Origin: Megalobrama amblycephala
Taxonomy: Eukaryota; Chordata; Actinopteri; Cypriniformes; Xenocyprididae
Direction: 5' to 3'
DNA length: 64,000 bases
NCBI RefSeq assembly: GCF_018812025.1
Contig: NC_063044.1
Coordinates: 71,074,374 to 71,138,373, forward strand
Within the stretch, counting starts at the first letter, position 1, and every line of letters starts with the position of its first letter. Positions 22,046 to 32,240 of this stretch are shown in pieces. Made by a program: the position numbers and the translations under genes. The notes beneath the pieces were generated by a model, which saw only the letters and a program-made list of their open reading frames with translations, had not been told where the DNA came from and searched no databases.

Positions 22046-22590
22046 ATGCAATTGTGTGTAATGAGTCATTTTGATTCCTTTTTTATCCAAATAAGCATTG
22101 TACTTATCTTTATTCCTCTTGAATTAGATACAAGTGTTTTTAGTTCATTCTGTGTTCATTCTCATCTGAACTTCTATGATTTTCATTTCATTTCCACCTG
22201 TCCTTCTGAACCAGCTGTTTTGCATGTACATTCAATTTCTGCTGTTTTTGCTCTACCTGCTCCATATTGCGCTACTGCCCCTTCTGGGGCTTGGCCCCGA
22301 ATTGCTGCTTGCAGCTATATTTTTTATTGTGATTATTAGACATCATTATTGATGATTACTATTGTTGTGCTATGATATTGTTTACCATTATATAATCAGA
22401 GGAGAATAATAAAACGTTTATTTAAGTGTCACTTCACAATACAATAGCAAAATATATAAACATGTATAGTATTTTATGTTACATACCCATTGTGCGAGCT
22501 GTCTCTTTAATTAATACCGCATGGTTTTTATATGTAACTGTCCGGTTGCAGCAGAGATGATGCAGAATCAGACTTCTACAATAGTAATCA

Positions 22591-23059
22591 TCAATAATTT
22601 TTTATTTTTTTATTTAATACTTTTTTCCTTCTGATTTCATGCAAAATCATTCCCAGGGGGGCATTTTTATGTATGTCACCACGCCAGTACGTCCACTCAA
22701 TTACTTTTAAGTGGTCTTTGAGCCTGCTTTCTGTGCGGTTCCCCCTAAATCTCCACACTGTTGCCTTGCAAACTCCCCACAATCTCTCAATGTTCTGTGT
22801 GTGAGCACCTGTCTGAGAATCAACAAATACCTTCTTATGGTTCACAGTTAGATGGTTATATCCAGCATCTCTGAGACAGTTATAGGCTCTCCACCCATCT
22901 GACACAACAGTGCTTCCTTGTCTCACATGCTTCTGGAGAATTGGCATGAGGTGTTGAGCTGAACGCTGATTGACAACTTTCAGATCTTCTGAACTCCTCT
23001 TTGACCCCAAGCATTCCAAACACCCATGATGCCCTGTTGCTCTGTCTTCCTCGGTTGTA
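22591..23059 (-). pseudogene. Merlin transposase, C-terminal exon
   Basis: About 155 codons read from an acceptor-like 'tttttag' at 23060-23066 (minus). After TTEEDRATGHHGCLECLGSK comes the RNase-H-fold half with SDGWRAY and GAHTQNIERLWGVCKATVWR, then a terminal WTYWRG block. That block is typical of ISXO2-like/Merlin transposases. The stop is at 22591-22593. The frame is clean, so decay is recent or the insertion sits in an intron. Confidence 0.75.
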
Positions 23060-23108
23060 CTAAAAATGACAGAATTTAAGAATTTATTGTATCATTCATC
23101 TTTACTAT

Positions 23109-24640
23109 TGTAAGACTAATGCTGGACTGTCTGGACCAAGAAAGGTATTTTCTCTACTCGTTGAGAAAACAAAGGAAATTAACATTCAAACTCTCTCTTG
23201 CAAAATTAGCATCCCCATTTGAGACGTAATCACACTGAGTCGATCACACCTCACCAATACCTTAATCTACTTCTCCCTTCCTTCACCCCCTCTTCTCTCT
23301 ACATGTGGAGATGACCTGAAATTCACCCAAAATCTATATGGTTTAGTGTGAACAGTTATCATACAATACTATACATGTTTGGTATCATTTGAAATGTCTC
23401 AGTGCGACTGGTACAAAGGTCTCATTCCTACAGAAGTAAACCAGAAGGTAATAAAGGTTTAAAGATTTTAAGAGTTATTTTGCTCTCTGTAATGGGTGTG
23501 ACCACCTTCACAGGGTCTTTCATGCAAATGGCTTTCTGTCCCCAAAAGGTGTAAACTACTCAGTCTGGGACCCTGATTAATGCAAATTCCCATTGTCATG
23601 TTTCCATTTGAAGAGATGTTGCAGGAGATTCAGGGCTCGATCCTGTGCAGATGAGCCCACATTGCTAAGTGTCCTTCAGACACTCAGCAATGTGCATTTT
23701 TCTAATGTCAGGTATTCATCTCTTACTCTGTTCCTGAGCATTTGATGTTTGTATTGATCATCTTTGAGATGATTATGTAATTGGCATGATACATTTACCT
23801 GACTAATAAATTGTTACGTTTGACTTTAGTCCGATACTAACCTGAGCGTAGATTTGTGGGATTATGGACTTAACGTAATCTACTAGAGTCAATAATTTCA
23901 GAGTGAGTCAGAATAAAGTACAGTTTAGGTGGAGCAGTGGGGCACACCAACTGATATTTTAGAGCTCCGACTAGCACATTGGCATTAGTTAAGTATACTT
24001 AGACTGTGTAGGCTAATAATGTTTTTTTTTTCCTTTTAGAGCAACAGAGTGTTGCTAGATCAATCTAAACAGGGTGGGCCTCAACCTCTGGTTATGGTGA
24101 GATTATTCTAACTAAGTGTCTGTGGATAAACCACTGCGTGATTATGTAAAGTTACCACTAGAGGAAGCTAAATTGGTCAGCCTGATTTTATGGTAATGGT
24201 CATGTTAAAAGTAATCTTACCTTAATTCGGTGTGTTCAGATCTATGGGGACTAAATAAACGTATTCTAGAATGAGCAAAGTGGGTACGGCCTCTAGAATA
24301 TTAGTCATCGCCTCTGTCTAAGGACCAAGACTGACGAGATTGCGTGTATGAGATCGTATGCCCGGCCGGTGCGAGACTCAAAGCGTTATAGGAATCCGAA
24401 TGAACGAGTACAATAACAGTAAAGAGTTAAATAGAGTAATCAAATGTATAGCTAAATTGTTATACAAATGACCAACAATCAATTGACATTCTAAACCGAA
24501 TTCGATGTCATAATAAAATGGAGTCGGATAAACGTTTAATTGGAATTAAACTATTTTGCCACACTGAAAAGACTGAATGCGCAAGAAACCTTCCCCGCCC
24601 GGTGGGGAACCGCCATTGGGCCGATTGGGCAGGCCTTACA
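23109..24640. mobile_element. Putative solo LTR (1532 bp) inside the Merlin element
   Basis: The element starts TGTAAG and ends CTTACA, the TG...CA inverted ends of LTR retroelements, and is flanked on both sides by CTAT (23105-23108 and 24641-24644), a 4-bp target duplication. It contains AATAAA motifs (near 23807 and 24256) but no gag or pol frame, so I read it as a solo LTR left by recombination. Superfamily and orientation are unresolved. Confidence 0.65.
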
Positions 24641-24644
24641 CTAT

Positions 24645-24900
24645 AAAGTGTGAACAGATGTAACTGAAAATATATTCCCTTTCTTTTGTGGCCAAATTTG
24701 CTCTCATCAATAAAAACAATTTCGTGTCTTTTTCCAATTTTCAGGTCACCTCTTCTCTTCATTCTTTTAATTGCAGATTTGCAAACTCCACGCAGATTAT
24801 AAATAAGTTTAGTCAGTGTAGAAGAGCTTCCAGTGATGCCTTCCTGTAGCATGTCCACTTGCTGTAACCTGAGTCCTTGTGAAAATCTTCAGTTTAAAAG
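24645..24900 (-). pseudogene. Merlin transposase, N-terminal exon
   Basis: The minus strand reads FSQGLRLQQVDMLQEGITG, a helix-turn-helix-like part, then NLRGVCKSAIKRMKRRGDLK and HEIVFIDESKFGHKRKG. It runs off into the putative LTR at 24640. No start codon can be placed: upstream lies a poly(A) stretch (24919-24948) and another insertion. Confidence 0.7.
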
Positions 24901-24918
24901 CAAACACATAGGAGACGC

Positions 24919-24948
24919 AGAAAAAAAAAAAAAAAAAAAAAAAAAAAA
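24919..24948. repeat. Poly(A) tract
   Basis: Almost 30 consecutive A residues between the Merlin N-terminal piece and the next LTR-like element. It may be the tail of a retroposed fragment, but no SINE body could be recognised beside it. Confidence 0.85.
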
Positions 24949-24970
24949 CCCTTCAGGATCATAACATATC

Positions 24971-25609
24971 TGTCAGGAAGAGACACGGATTCAATTGCAG
25001 GTAACAGAAAAGCTTTAAAGAAAACAAACACAAAAGAGAGTCCAAAACAAGGTCCTAGCGTCGCTTGTGACGCAGCGTGGAAGTCACTCTGCCTAGAGTG
25101 CTGTCTGTGACGCAGCGTTGAAATCTCACCCAATCTCCAGGTGAGAGCGTGGAGATTGCAGAGAGGGACTGGAGCGATGCACCCAAGTCTCAACCGACAC
25201 AAGGATAGTCAGGGCAGGGAGAAGAACAAAAAGGTCTGGCAGAATGAGAAAGAACTGATTAAAACAAAAGGAAAAAAAACAAAAACAAAACAGCACTTGG
25301 AGCCTAAAAAACACAACACGACAAGACCAGGCAAACAAGAGTATAAGGTCAAGAGCGAAGCGTTAACTCAAAACATACAACAACGGTCTGACAAAAGACT
25401 GGCACAAGAGGATCTTATATATGGGAAAGCTAATGAGGAATAAGTGGCAACAGGTGTGACAGAGAACACAATGAAGATAGGATAACGAGTGGGAGGGGAA
25501 AACGCCACACTGACAGCAGAGCACATGGAGAGCTGTCAAAACAAAACTGATGGGCAAGAAGACAGAGACAAGACAACAAAACTTGGCAAATCAGCCCGAA
25601 GTCATGACA
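24971..25609. mobile_element. Putative LTR-like element (639 bp) with 5-bp target duplication
   Basis: It begins TGTCAGG and ends CATGACA (TGTCA/TGACA inverted ends), and is flanked by ATATC at 24966-24970 and 25610-25614. Internally a stretch with 'tgtgacgcagcgt' occurs twice (near 25068 and 25107). It has no coding capacity. A solo LTR or small non-autonomous LTR element fits; the 5-bp duplication is typical of LTR integrases. Confidence 0.6.
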
Positions 25610-25697
25610 ATATCTTAATACTCAGTTCACTGTCAATGTTATATTATTAACATTGTTAACAAGTACTGTATAAGCTCTGATATGCTTGAATTATATA

Positions 25698-27259
25698 CAG
25701 GTCCTTCTCAAAAAATTAGCATATTGTGATAAAGTTCATTATTTTCCATAATGTAATGATAAAAATTAAACTTTCATATATTTTAGATTCATTGCACACC
25801 AACTGAAATATTTCAGGTCTTTTATTGTTTTAATACTGATGATTTTGGCATACAGCTCATGAAAACCCAAAATTCCTATCTCAAAAAATTAGCATATAAT
25901 GAAAAGGTTCTCTAAACGAGCTATTAACCTAATCATCTGAATCAACTAATTAACTCTAAACACCAGCAAAAGATTCCTGAGGCTTTTAAAAACTCCCAGC
26001 CTGGTTCATTACTCAAAACCGCAATCATGGGTAAGACTGCCGACCAGAAGGCCATCATTGACACCCTCAAGCGAGAGGGTAAGACACAGAAATAAATTTC
26101 TGAACGAATAGGCTGTTCCCAGACTGCTGTATCAAGGCACCTCAGTGGGAAGTCTGTGGGAAGGAAAAAGTGTGGCAAAAAACGCTGCACAACGAGAAGA
26201 GGTGACCGGACCCTGAGGAAGATTGTGGAGAAGGACCGATTCCAGACCTTGGGGACCTGTGGAAGCAGTGGACTGAGTCTGGAGTAGAAACATCCAGAGC
26301 CACCGTGCACAGGCGTGTGCAGGAAATGGGCTACAGGTGCCGCATTCCCCAGGTCAAGCCACTTTTGAACCAGAAACAGCGGCAGAAGCGCCTGACCTGG
26401 GCTACAGAGAAGCAGCACTGGACTGTTGCTCAGTTTTGCATGTCATTCGGAAATCAAGGTGCCAGAGTCTGGAGGAAGACTGGGAGAAGGAAATGCCAAA
26501 ATGCCTGAAGTCCAGTGTCAAGTACCCACAGTCAGTGATGGTCTGGGGTGCCATGTCAGCTGCTGGTGTTGGTCCACTGTGTTTTATCAAGGGCAGGGTC
26601 AATGCAGCTAGCTATCAGGAGATTTTGGAGCACTTCATGCTTCCATCTGCTGAAAAGCTTTATGGAGATGAAGATTTCGTTTTTTCAGCACGACCTGGCA
26701 CCTGCTCACAGTGCCAAAACCACTGGTAAATGGTTTACTGACCATGGTATTACTGTGCTCAATTGGCCTGCCAACTCTCCTGACCTGAACCCCATAGAGA
26801 ATCTGTGGGATATTGTGAAGAGAAAGTTGAGAGACGCAAGACCCAACACTCTGGATGAGCTTAAGGCCGCTATCGAAGCATCCTGGGCCTCCATAACACC
26901 TCAGCAGTGCCACAGGCTGATTGCCTCCATGCCACGCCGCATTGAAGCAGTCATTTCTGCAAAAGGATTCCCGACCAAGTATTGAGTACAACTGAACATA
27001 ATTATTTGAAGGTTGACTTTTTTTGTATTAAAAACACTTTTCTTTTATTGGTCGGATGAAATATGCTATTTTTTTGAGATAGGAATTTTGGGTTTTCATG
27101 AGCTGTATGCCAAATCATCAGTATTAAAACAATAAAAGACCTGAAATATTTCAGTTGGTGTGCAATGAATCTAAAATATATGAAAGTTTTATTTTTATCA
27201 TTACATTATGGAAAATAATGAACTTTAACACAATATGCTAATTTTTTGAGAAGGACCTG
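25698..27259 (+). mobile_element. Tc1-type transposon with long inverted repeats
   Basis: It is 1562 bp, flanked by TA, with ends 'caggtccttctcaaaaaatt' and its complement near 27240-27259. The inverted repeats run about 210 bp, and each carries a second internal 'ctatctcaaaaaattagcat' copy, which is the IR/DR layout known from Sleeping Beauty-like Tc1 elements. The two ends are nearly identical, so the copy is not ancient even though its transposase is broken. Confidence 0.95.
26027..26985 (+). pseudogene. Tc1 transposase, broken
   Basis: It starts MGKTADQKAIIDTLKREGKT and stops early at TAA near 26094. Later parts lie in at least three frames. The C-terminal piece has FQHDLAPAHSAK with the second catalytic Asp and SPDLNPIENLW with the Glu, 34 residues apart (DD34E). 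Around 26430 the frame reads WTVAQFCMSFGNQG. The segment that should hold the first catalytic Asp between VAQ and SFGNQG is missing (an in-frame-sized deletion), so activity is lost independently of the frameshifts. Confidence 0.92.
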
Positions 27260-28155
27260 TACTACAAAAGATTTTCCTCTTAACACAAATAGTTCTGAAA
27301 TAACAAATAGTTATTATAACACTATTAAAACAACCCTAATTATTTAACGAAAACACAATAATATATTATTAACTGTAAATAAAATGCATCCATGTCTGGA
27401 GGCTAAGATGAGACTTGGAAAATACTGAGCCACTTCGGATGCTCTTGGTGTATGATTTACTGTGGCATTAATCTCAACACACCCTAGCAGAGGATAAAAG
27501 AATTAAAATAAGTATACAAGCTTGACAACACCAAAAATACTAAAAAAATGTAATACTTTCAAAGCAAATGCATAGTTCAAAGACACATGATATTAATAAA
27601 AACACTCCTGTTTTTAAATAATAATTATTTTTATAATTATATAAATATTTTTATATAATTAAAAATATATATTTTTTTATAATAAAATTCTAATATTTAT
27701 TATTTTAAATGTATTAGCAGGAGTATTACATGTTTAAAATTTAATTGGGAAAAAATGTTATAATGTATTTTAGATAAAAACAAATCTCAAATGAATTTTT
27801 TTTTTTACTTTTATTAATTTCTATGAGACTTGGAAAATATTGAGCCACTTCAAATGCTCTTGCTATATGATATCTGAATAAACATGTCTGAATCTTTGAG
27901 TTGTATTATTCTAACATCTGCATGACATCTAATACTGCAACACATTCTAAACATTGAACTAAACAAATAAATTACTATTAAATAACACAGACATTTCCTT
28001 TAAAAATAAATATAATAAATATTATATTACATACATAGTCCACGTTGACATAAATTGAGACAGAGGAGAGGCTCCTACACTGAATATACGGCGTTGTTGT
28101 TTATTTTTAAGGCGAGACACCCCAGGTGAATAGGGTAAAAAAATTAACTAATAGA
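27260..28155. other. AT-rich stretch with a dispersed 50-bp repeat
   Basis: No gene is visible. A motif 'atgagacttggaaaatactg' followed by 'agccacttcggatgctcttg' at about 27408 recurs with few changes at about 27822, also followed by 'atatgat'. It lies against the assembly gap, so context on the right is lost. Confidence 0.5.
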
Positions 28156-29155
28156 NNNNNNNNNNNNNNNNNNNNNNNNNNNNNNNNNNNNNNNNNNNNN
28201 NNNNNNNNNNNNNNNNNNNNNNNNNNNNNNNNNNNNNNNNNNNNNNNNNNNNNNNNNNNNNNNNNNNNNNNNNNNNNNNNNNNNNNNNNNNNNNNNNNNN
28301 NNNNNNNNNNNNNNNNNNNNNNNNNNNNNNNNNNNNNNNNNNNNNNNNNNNNNNNNNNNNNNNNNNNNNNNNNNNNNNNNNNNNNNNNNNNNNNNNNNNN
28401 NNNNNNNNNNNNNNNNNNNNNNNNNNNNNNNNNNNNNNNNNNNNNNNNNNNNNNNNNNNNNNNNNNNNNNNNNNNNNNNNNNNNNNNNNNNNNNNNNNNN
28501 NNNNNNNNNNNNNNNNNNNNNNNNNNNNNNNNNNNNNNNNNNNNNNNNNNNNNNNNNNNNNNNNNNNNNNNNNNNNNNNNNNNNNNNNNNNNNNNNNNNN
28601 NNNNNNNNNNNNNNNNNNNNNNNNNNNNNNNNNNNNNNNNNNNNNNNNNNNNNNNNNNNNNNNNNNNNNNNNNNNNNNNNNNNNNNNNNNNNNNNNNNNN
28701 NNNNNNNNNNNNNNNNNNNNNNNNNNNNNNNNNNNNNNNNNNNNNNNNNNNNNNNNNNNNNNNNNNNNNNNNNNNNNNNNNNNNNNNNNNNNNNNNNNNN
28801 NNNNNNNNNNNNNNNNNNNNNNNNNNNNNNNNNNNNNNNNNNNNNNNNNNNNNNNNNNNNNNNNNNNNNNNNNNNNNNNNNNNNNNNNNNNNNNNNNNNN
28901 NNNNNNNNNNNNNNNNNNNNNNNNNNNNNNNNNNNNNNNNNNNNNNNNNNNNNNNNNNNNNNNNNNNNNNNNNNNNNNNNNNNNNNNNNNNNNNNNNNNN
29001 NNNNNNNNNNNNNNNNNNNNNNNNNNNNNNNNNNNNNNNNNNNNNNNNNNNNNNNNNNNNNNNNNNNNNNNNNNNNNNNNNNNNNNNNNNNNNNNNNNNN
29101 NNNNNNNNNNNNNNNNNNNNNNNNNNNNNNNNNNNNNNNNNNNNNNNNNNNNNNN
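28156..29155. other. Assembly gap (1000 N)
   Basis: Exactly 1000 consecutive N, probably a placeholder length. Frames spanning it are meaningless. The missing left end of the pogo-like element probably lies here. Confidence 0.99.
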
Positions 29156-29400
29156 CTCAGAGCTACACATAAGTTATTATCGGTATGAAAACAACAACAA
29201 CAAATCTGAAGTAACGCTACTCTGGATACCGTAACTTTGATTAAAGTCAAAAGACAAAAGTCCTGACAGCAGTCAACTGCTGGTATCCAATAACATTCTG
29301 CTGCAAGCAAAATCCGAACAAAATTGCTTAAAAATAACATCGTCGCAGCTTAACTTGATAAATGAAACGGTGTAATTACCCATAACAAAATATTTGGTGG

Positions 29401-30819
29401 TCAGTCCTCCTCCTCAAAATCACCATCATCAAGAACTACAAGTTCATTGTTGAACAGCTCCTCTTCATCTTCCTCGTCCTGAAGTGCTTCGCGCCGGTTC
29501 TCCCGGCCCTGCTGTCGGACCTGATCGAGCGCCTCCCTTCCAGCGGCGCAAGGCTGTCCCTCCCTGAAGCAGAGGATGACATCATCTTCGCTCCCGTCAG
29601 TTTTCACAGACAGTCCACAAACTTTGAAAGACTTTTTGATCATATCCACGTCCAGTTTGTCCCAGGCGGCGACCACCCAGTCCACAAGCAGGCGTCGGGC
29701 GGGGGCTTTTAAGTTACCTCCGGCTGTGTACTCCTTATCTGCATCCCCTGCCATCCACTGATCGTAGGCATTGTGCAGGCTCGCCTTGAAGGGTTGGTTC
29801 CACATCACATCGGGGGCTTGGATATATTTAGTGCAGCCTCCCGGGATCACCGCTGTTGTGATATTGTAGCCACATTTTAGTTCCTCTTTGGTGGCGGCAC
29901 TGATGTGGCAGCGGTACGAGTCCCACGCCAGCAGCCGCGGGGTGAAGTTGAATTTTCCCACCACAGACTTCAGCCAGTCAGCCGTGAGAGCGTCATTCAT
30001 CCAGCCATTCACAGAAGTGGTGATTACTGCGCTGGAGATCTGCTGCTGCATCGCCTTCACTTCACGAATAGCCCCTTTAAAAACAATATAAGGCTTCAGT
30101 TTGGTGCCGTCGGCTTTGCCAGCGAGGACAACGGTAAGATGGCTTTTTTCGTGTCCTGTGGTTTTTAGAGCCACACTCTTTGCTCCTCGTGTGTCAACAG
30201 TAGAGGGAGACACCATATCGAACCAAACTGCAGTCTCGTCCATTGCAATGATGTCCTTTTCTAAAATCTTTTTAGAACTGACAGCCTTGCTAACGTAGTC
30301 AACGTACGAAACAAGTTTCTCAGTTAGTAGATCTGGGTCTTTCTGGGCCATGGTGGTGCGACGTCGAAGTGAGAAACCATTGCGCTGTAGAAATCTTTGT
30401 AGCCAACCCCTGCTAGCCACAAACAAATCTCCTCCATCACTCACAGAACTGTAGATCTCCAACGCTTTATTTTGTATCATTTTTCTTGATACTCGGTTGT
30501 GTTTGTCCCGCATGGAGTAGATCCAGTCAGGTAGCATTGTTTCTAGCTCCAGGCTAACTTTTTTCCTCCCACCTCCAACTAGCCGTGCTCTGGTTTTGTC
30601 GGCTAATCTTGTCAGCTCATCCTTCTGTTTCTTCCAATATCGGATTCTCCTGGGGTCAATGTCGAAATATCTCGCAGCTTTTTCACCCGAGTTTTCCTCT
30701 GCATACTTTAAAACTCTTCGTTTAAATTTTAATTCAAATTTTCGTCTGGGTGCCATGCTCCTGAAGTTCGTTTTCAATAAAGTTGTTGAAAAGTCCGTCA
30801 CTGGCACTAAATGAGACAC
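29401..30819 (-). CDS. Pogo-like transposase with intact DDE_1 domain
   Basis: An uninterrupted 472-codon frame. Residues about 22-70 (RRKFELKFKRRVLKYAEENS and RIRYWKKQKDEL) look like a Brinker/psq-type helix-turn-helix, and about 85-150 like a CENP-B/Tc5-type DNA-binding domain. The DDE_1 catalytic core follows: D194 (AMDETAVWFDM), D300 (LLAWDSYRCH) and D337 (IQAPDVMWNQPFK), 36 residues between the last two. The C-terminus is acidic (DEEDEEE...DDGDFEEED). Architecture resembles POGK-like proteins without KRAB. An alternative start is M22 (MAPRRKFE). Right-hand flank 30890-31018 has repeated 'ccggcctttattt' motifs typical of transposon ends, so this is more likely a mobile element than a domesticated gene. 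The other end is lost in the gap. Confidence 0.85.
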   Translation of the reverse strand: MSHLVPVTDFSTTLLKTNFRSMAPRRKFELKFKRRVLKYAEENSGEKAARYFDIDPRRIRYWKKQKDELTRLADKTRARLVGGGRKKVSLELETMLPDWIYSMRDKHNRVSRKMIQNKALEIYSSVSDGGDLFVASRGWLQRFLQRNGFSLRRRTTMAQKDPDLLTEKLVSYVDYVSKAVSSKKILEKDIIAMDETAVWFDMVSPSTVDTRGAKSVALKTTGHEKSHLTVVLAGKADGTKLKPYIVFKGAIREVKAMQQQISSAVITTSVNGWMNDALTADWLKSVVGKFNFTPRLLAWDSYRCHISAATKEELKCGYNITTAVIPGGCTKYIQAPDVMWNQPFKASLHNAYDQWMAGDADKEYTAGGNLKAPARRLLVDWVVAAWDKLDVDMIKKSFKVCGLSVKTDGSEDDVILCFREGQPCAAGREALDQVRQQGRENRREALQDEEDEEELFNNELVVLDDGDFEEED

Positions 30820-30894
30820 GTGTTAAATCCAATGTTGCTACTGCCATCTATTGACACCTGTACATTATATGAAAGGCACTTAGGAGATTATCCA

Positions 30895-31018
30895 CACAAA
30901 TTTTCCCCCGGCCTTTATTTAAGACCGGCCTTTATTTGTCCGTGTTGACCACGCCCCCGGCCACTATCAGAGGCCCGGCGTTTATTTGACTACCGGTTTT
31001 TATTTGAGGAATTACGGT
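30895..31018. mobile_element. Terminal region of the pogo-like element
   Basis: Four variants of 'ccggcctttattt' in about 110 bp, ending 'tttgaggaattacggtata'. They lie directly upstream of the transposase frame. These are subterminal repeats that a transposase could bind; the matching left end is not visible. Confidence 0.6.
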
Positions 31019-31021
31019 ATA

Positions 31022-31150
31022 TTAGGTTAGCCAGAACTGGGAACACTTCCTATAACAGATGTACTCGTTACATCAGATGAAGAATGACATCTATGCTAAT
31101 ATTAGTCTCTCTGTTTATCCCAAGGTTTACCATAGTCAACCGGACTAACA
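31022..31150 (+). mobile_element. L2-type LINE untranslated-region fragment, opposite orientation
   Basis: 'gggaacacttcctataaca', 'gatgtactcgttacatcaga' and 'atgctaatattagtctctct' are the reverse complement, at about 90%, of 35795-35930, which lies in the minus-strand LINE. So it is a plus-strand piece of the same family placed about 4.6 kb away, forming an inverted pair. 31150-31660 shows nothing I can name. Confidence 0.7.
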
Positions 31151-32240
31151 ATTCATTGTTTCTTATTGAGCTAAAGTTGTTTTTTTCATAAATCACTTCC
31201 ATTGTAAAAATGGTTAATAATTACTTCAGGGGCTGCTTAAAATATAAATGAAAGCTTTCCTACTGAAAACTGAATACCTTTAATGCGTTCTATTGATTTA
31301 TTAACAAAATTTGTGAGGAGTAGGTTCAGATAATTAAACTAATTAGCACAGGTGGAGAGCATTCAGGTAATCAACTCAATGACTAGAGGAATAAATACTC
31401 TGGGTTCAGGCCAATATTCTAAGTTTAGAGCCCTCCTCCTGGACAGCACACCAAATATGCATAACTTTTATTCTATTGAATTATATGTACATGTGAACTT
31501 GTGAAATGCATTTAAAACCAAATTGAGTGCAGTGGAAAAACAAGGACCATTCTACCCCATCAAAGGCCTTTTCTGCCTATTTAAATATACAGTTATAAAT
31601 GGTGGTTTGTGTGTTGGATGAATTGTTATAGAAATCAACTATATTTATTAACCTTCTAGTATTTTTAGGAGAGTCGTAGGAGAGTCGAGTAGGAGTAGGA
31701 CAGTCATGAGTAGGAGAGTCAAGTAGGAGGAGTAGGAGAGTCAAGTCACCTTTATTTATATAATGCTTTTTACAATGCATATTGTGTCAAAGCAGCTTTA
31801 CATTAATAACTGGTATATATTTTTGGCTGCACAGTAGCTCTTAAAGAAAATGTTGTTAATGCAGGCAGATCAAAGCACTGTTGAACACCAAATGTCAAAT
31901 GTCCCCAACTAAACAAGCCAAAGGCGATAGTGGAAAGGAACCCAAACTCCAACAGGTGACATCAGGTGGCAAACAGGTGTTAAAATGGAGAAAAAAAACC
32001 TTGGGAGTAACCAGGCTTAGTTAGGGGGGCCAGTTCTCCTCTGGCGAACAGTGCTTTGTTACGATTCAGGTAGTTATGATAAGTCCTATAGGATCGCGAC
32101 ATTCAGAGTATTTATTCCAGTTCAATCCAGTTGAGGATCGTATTCATCACACCGGTATGGACGGTTTGTTGAGGAGCTGTGCCACTGGTTGTCGTGTTGA
32201 TGAGGCCTTCACAATGGATGATCTAGTTGACATAGTTTCA

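Larger units (their letters stand above)
18421..22320. repeat. 3.9-kb composite interspersed repeat with tandem 1.6-kb units
   Basis: It begins with ggggccaagccccgaagggg, and near the right end (22269-22296) carries the same motif inverted (ccccttctggggcttggccc). Inside, text recurs with a period of about 1.6 kb: 'gtccaattttgtccaaactt' at about 18892 and 20490, 'ctctgaatgtgacctt' at about 19715 and 21313, and the tRNA-like boxes at 19964 and 21563. A second, shorter duplication (about 430 bp) lies at 21640-22270. It interrupts a Harbinger-like copy whose halves are at 18365-18420 and 22325-22560. There is no coding frame, and I cannot assign it to a superfamily. Confidence 0.75.
22560..24900 (-). 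mobile_element. Merlin-type DNA transposon, split by a putative LTR insertion
   Basis: Two minus-strand coding pieces carry a DDE transposase related to the bacterial IS1016/IS1595 group. The N-terminal piece (about 24900-24645) has FIDESKFGHKRK, holding the first catalytic Asp. The C-terminal piece (23059-22591) has VVSDGWRAYNC with the second Asp and HTQNIERLWG with the Glu. Between them lies a 1.5-kb insertion with LTR-like ends. All three catalytic residues survive, but the coding sequence is interrupted. Terminal repeats were not located. Confidence 0.8.

Noticed and set aside
28126..29340. Three long frames spanning 28126-29340
   Set aside because: They consist of X residues over the 1000-base N gap.
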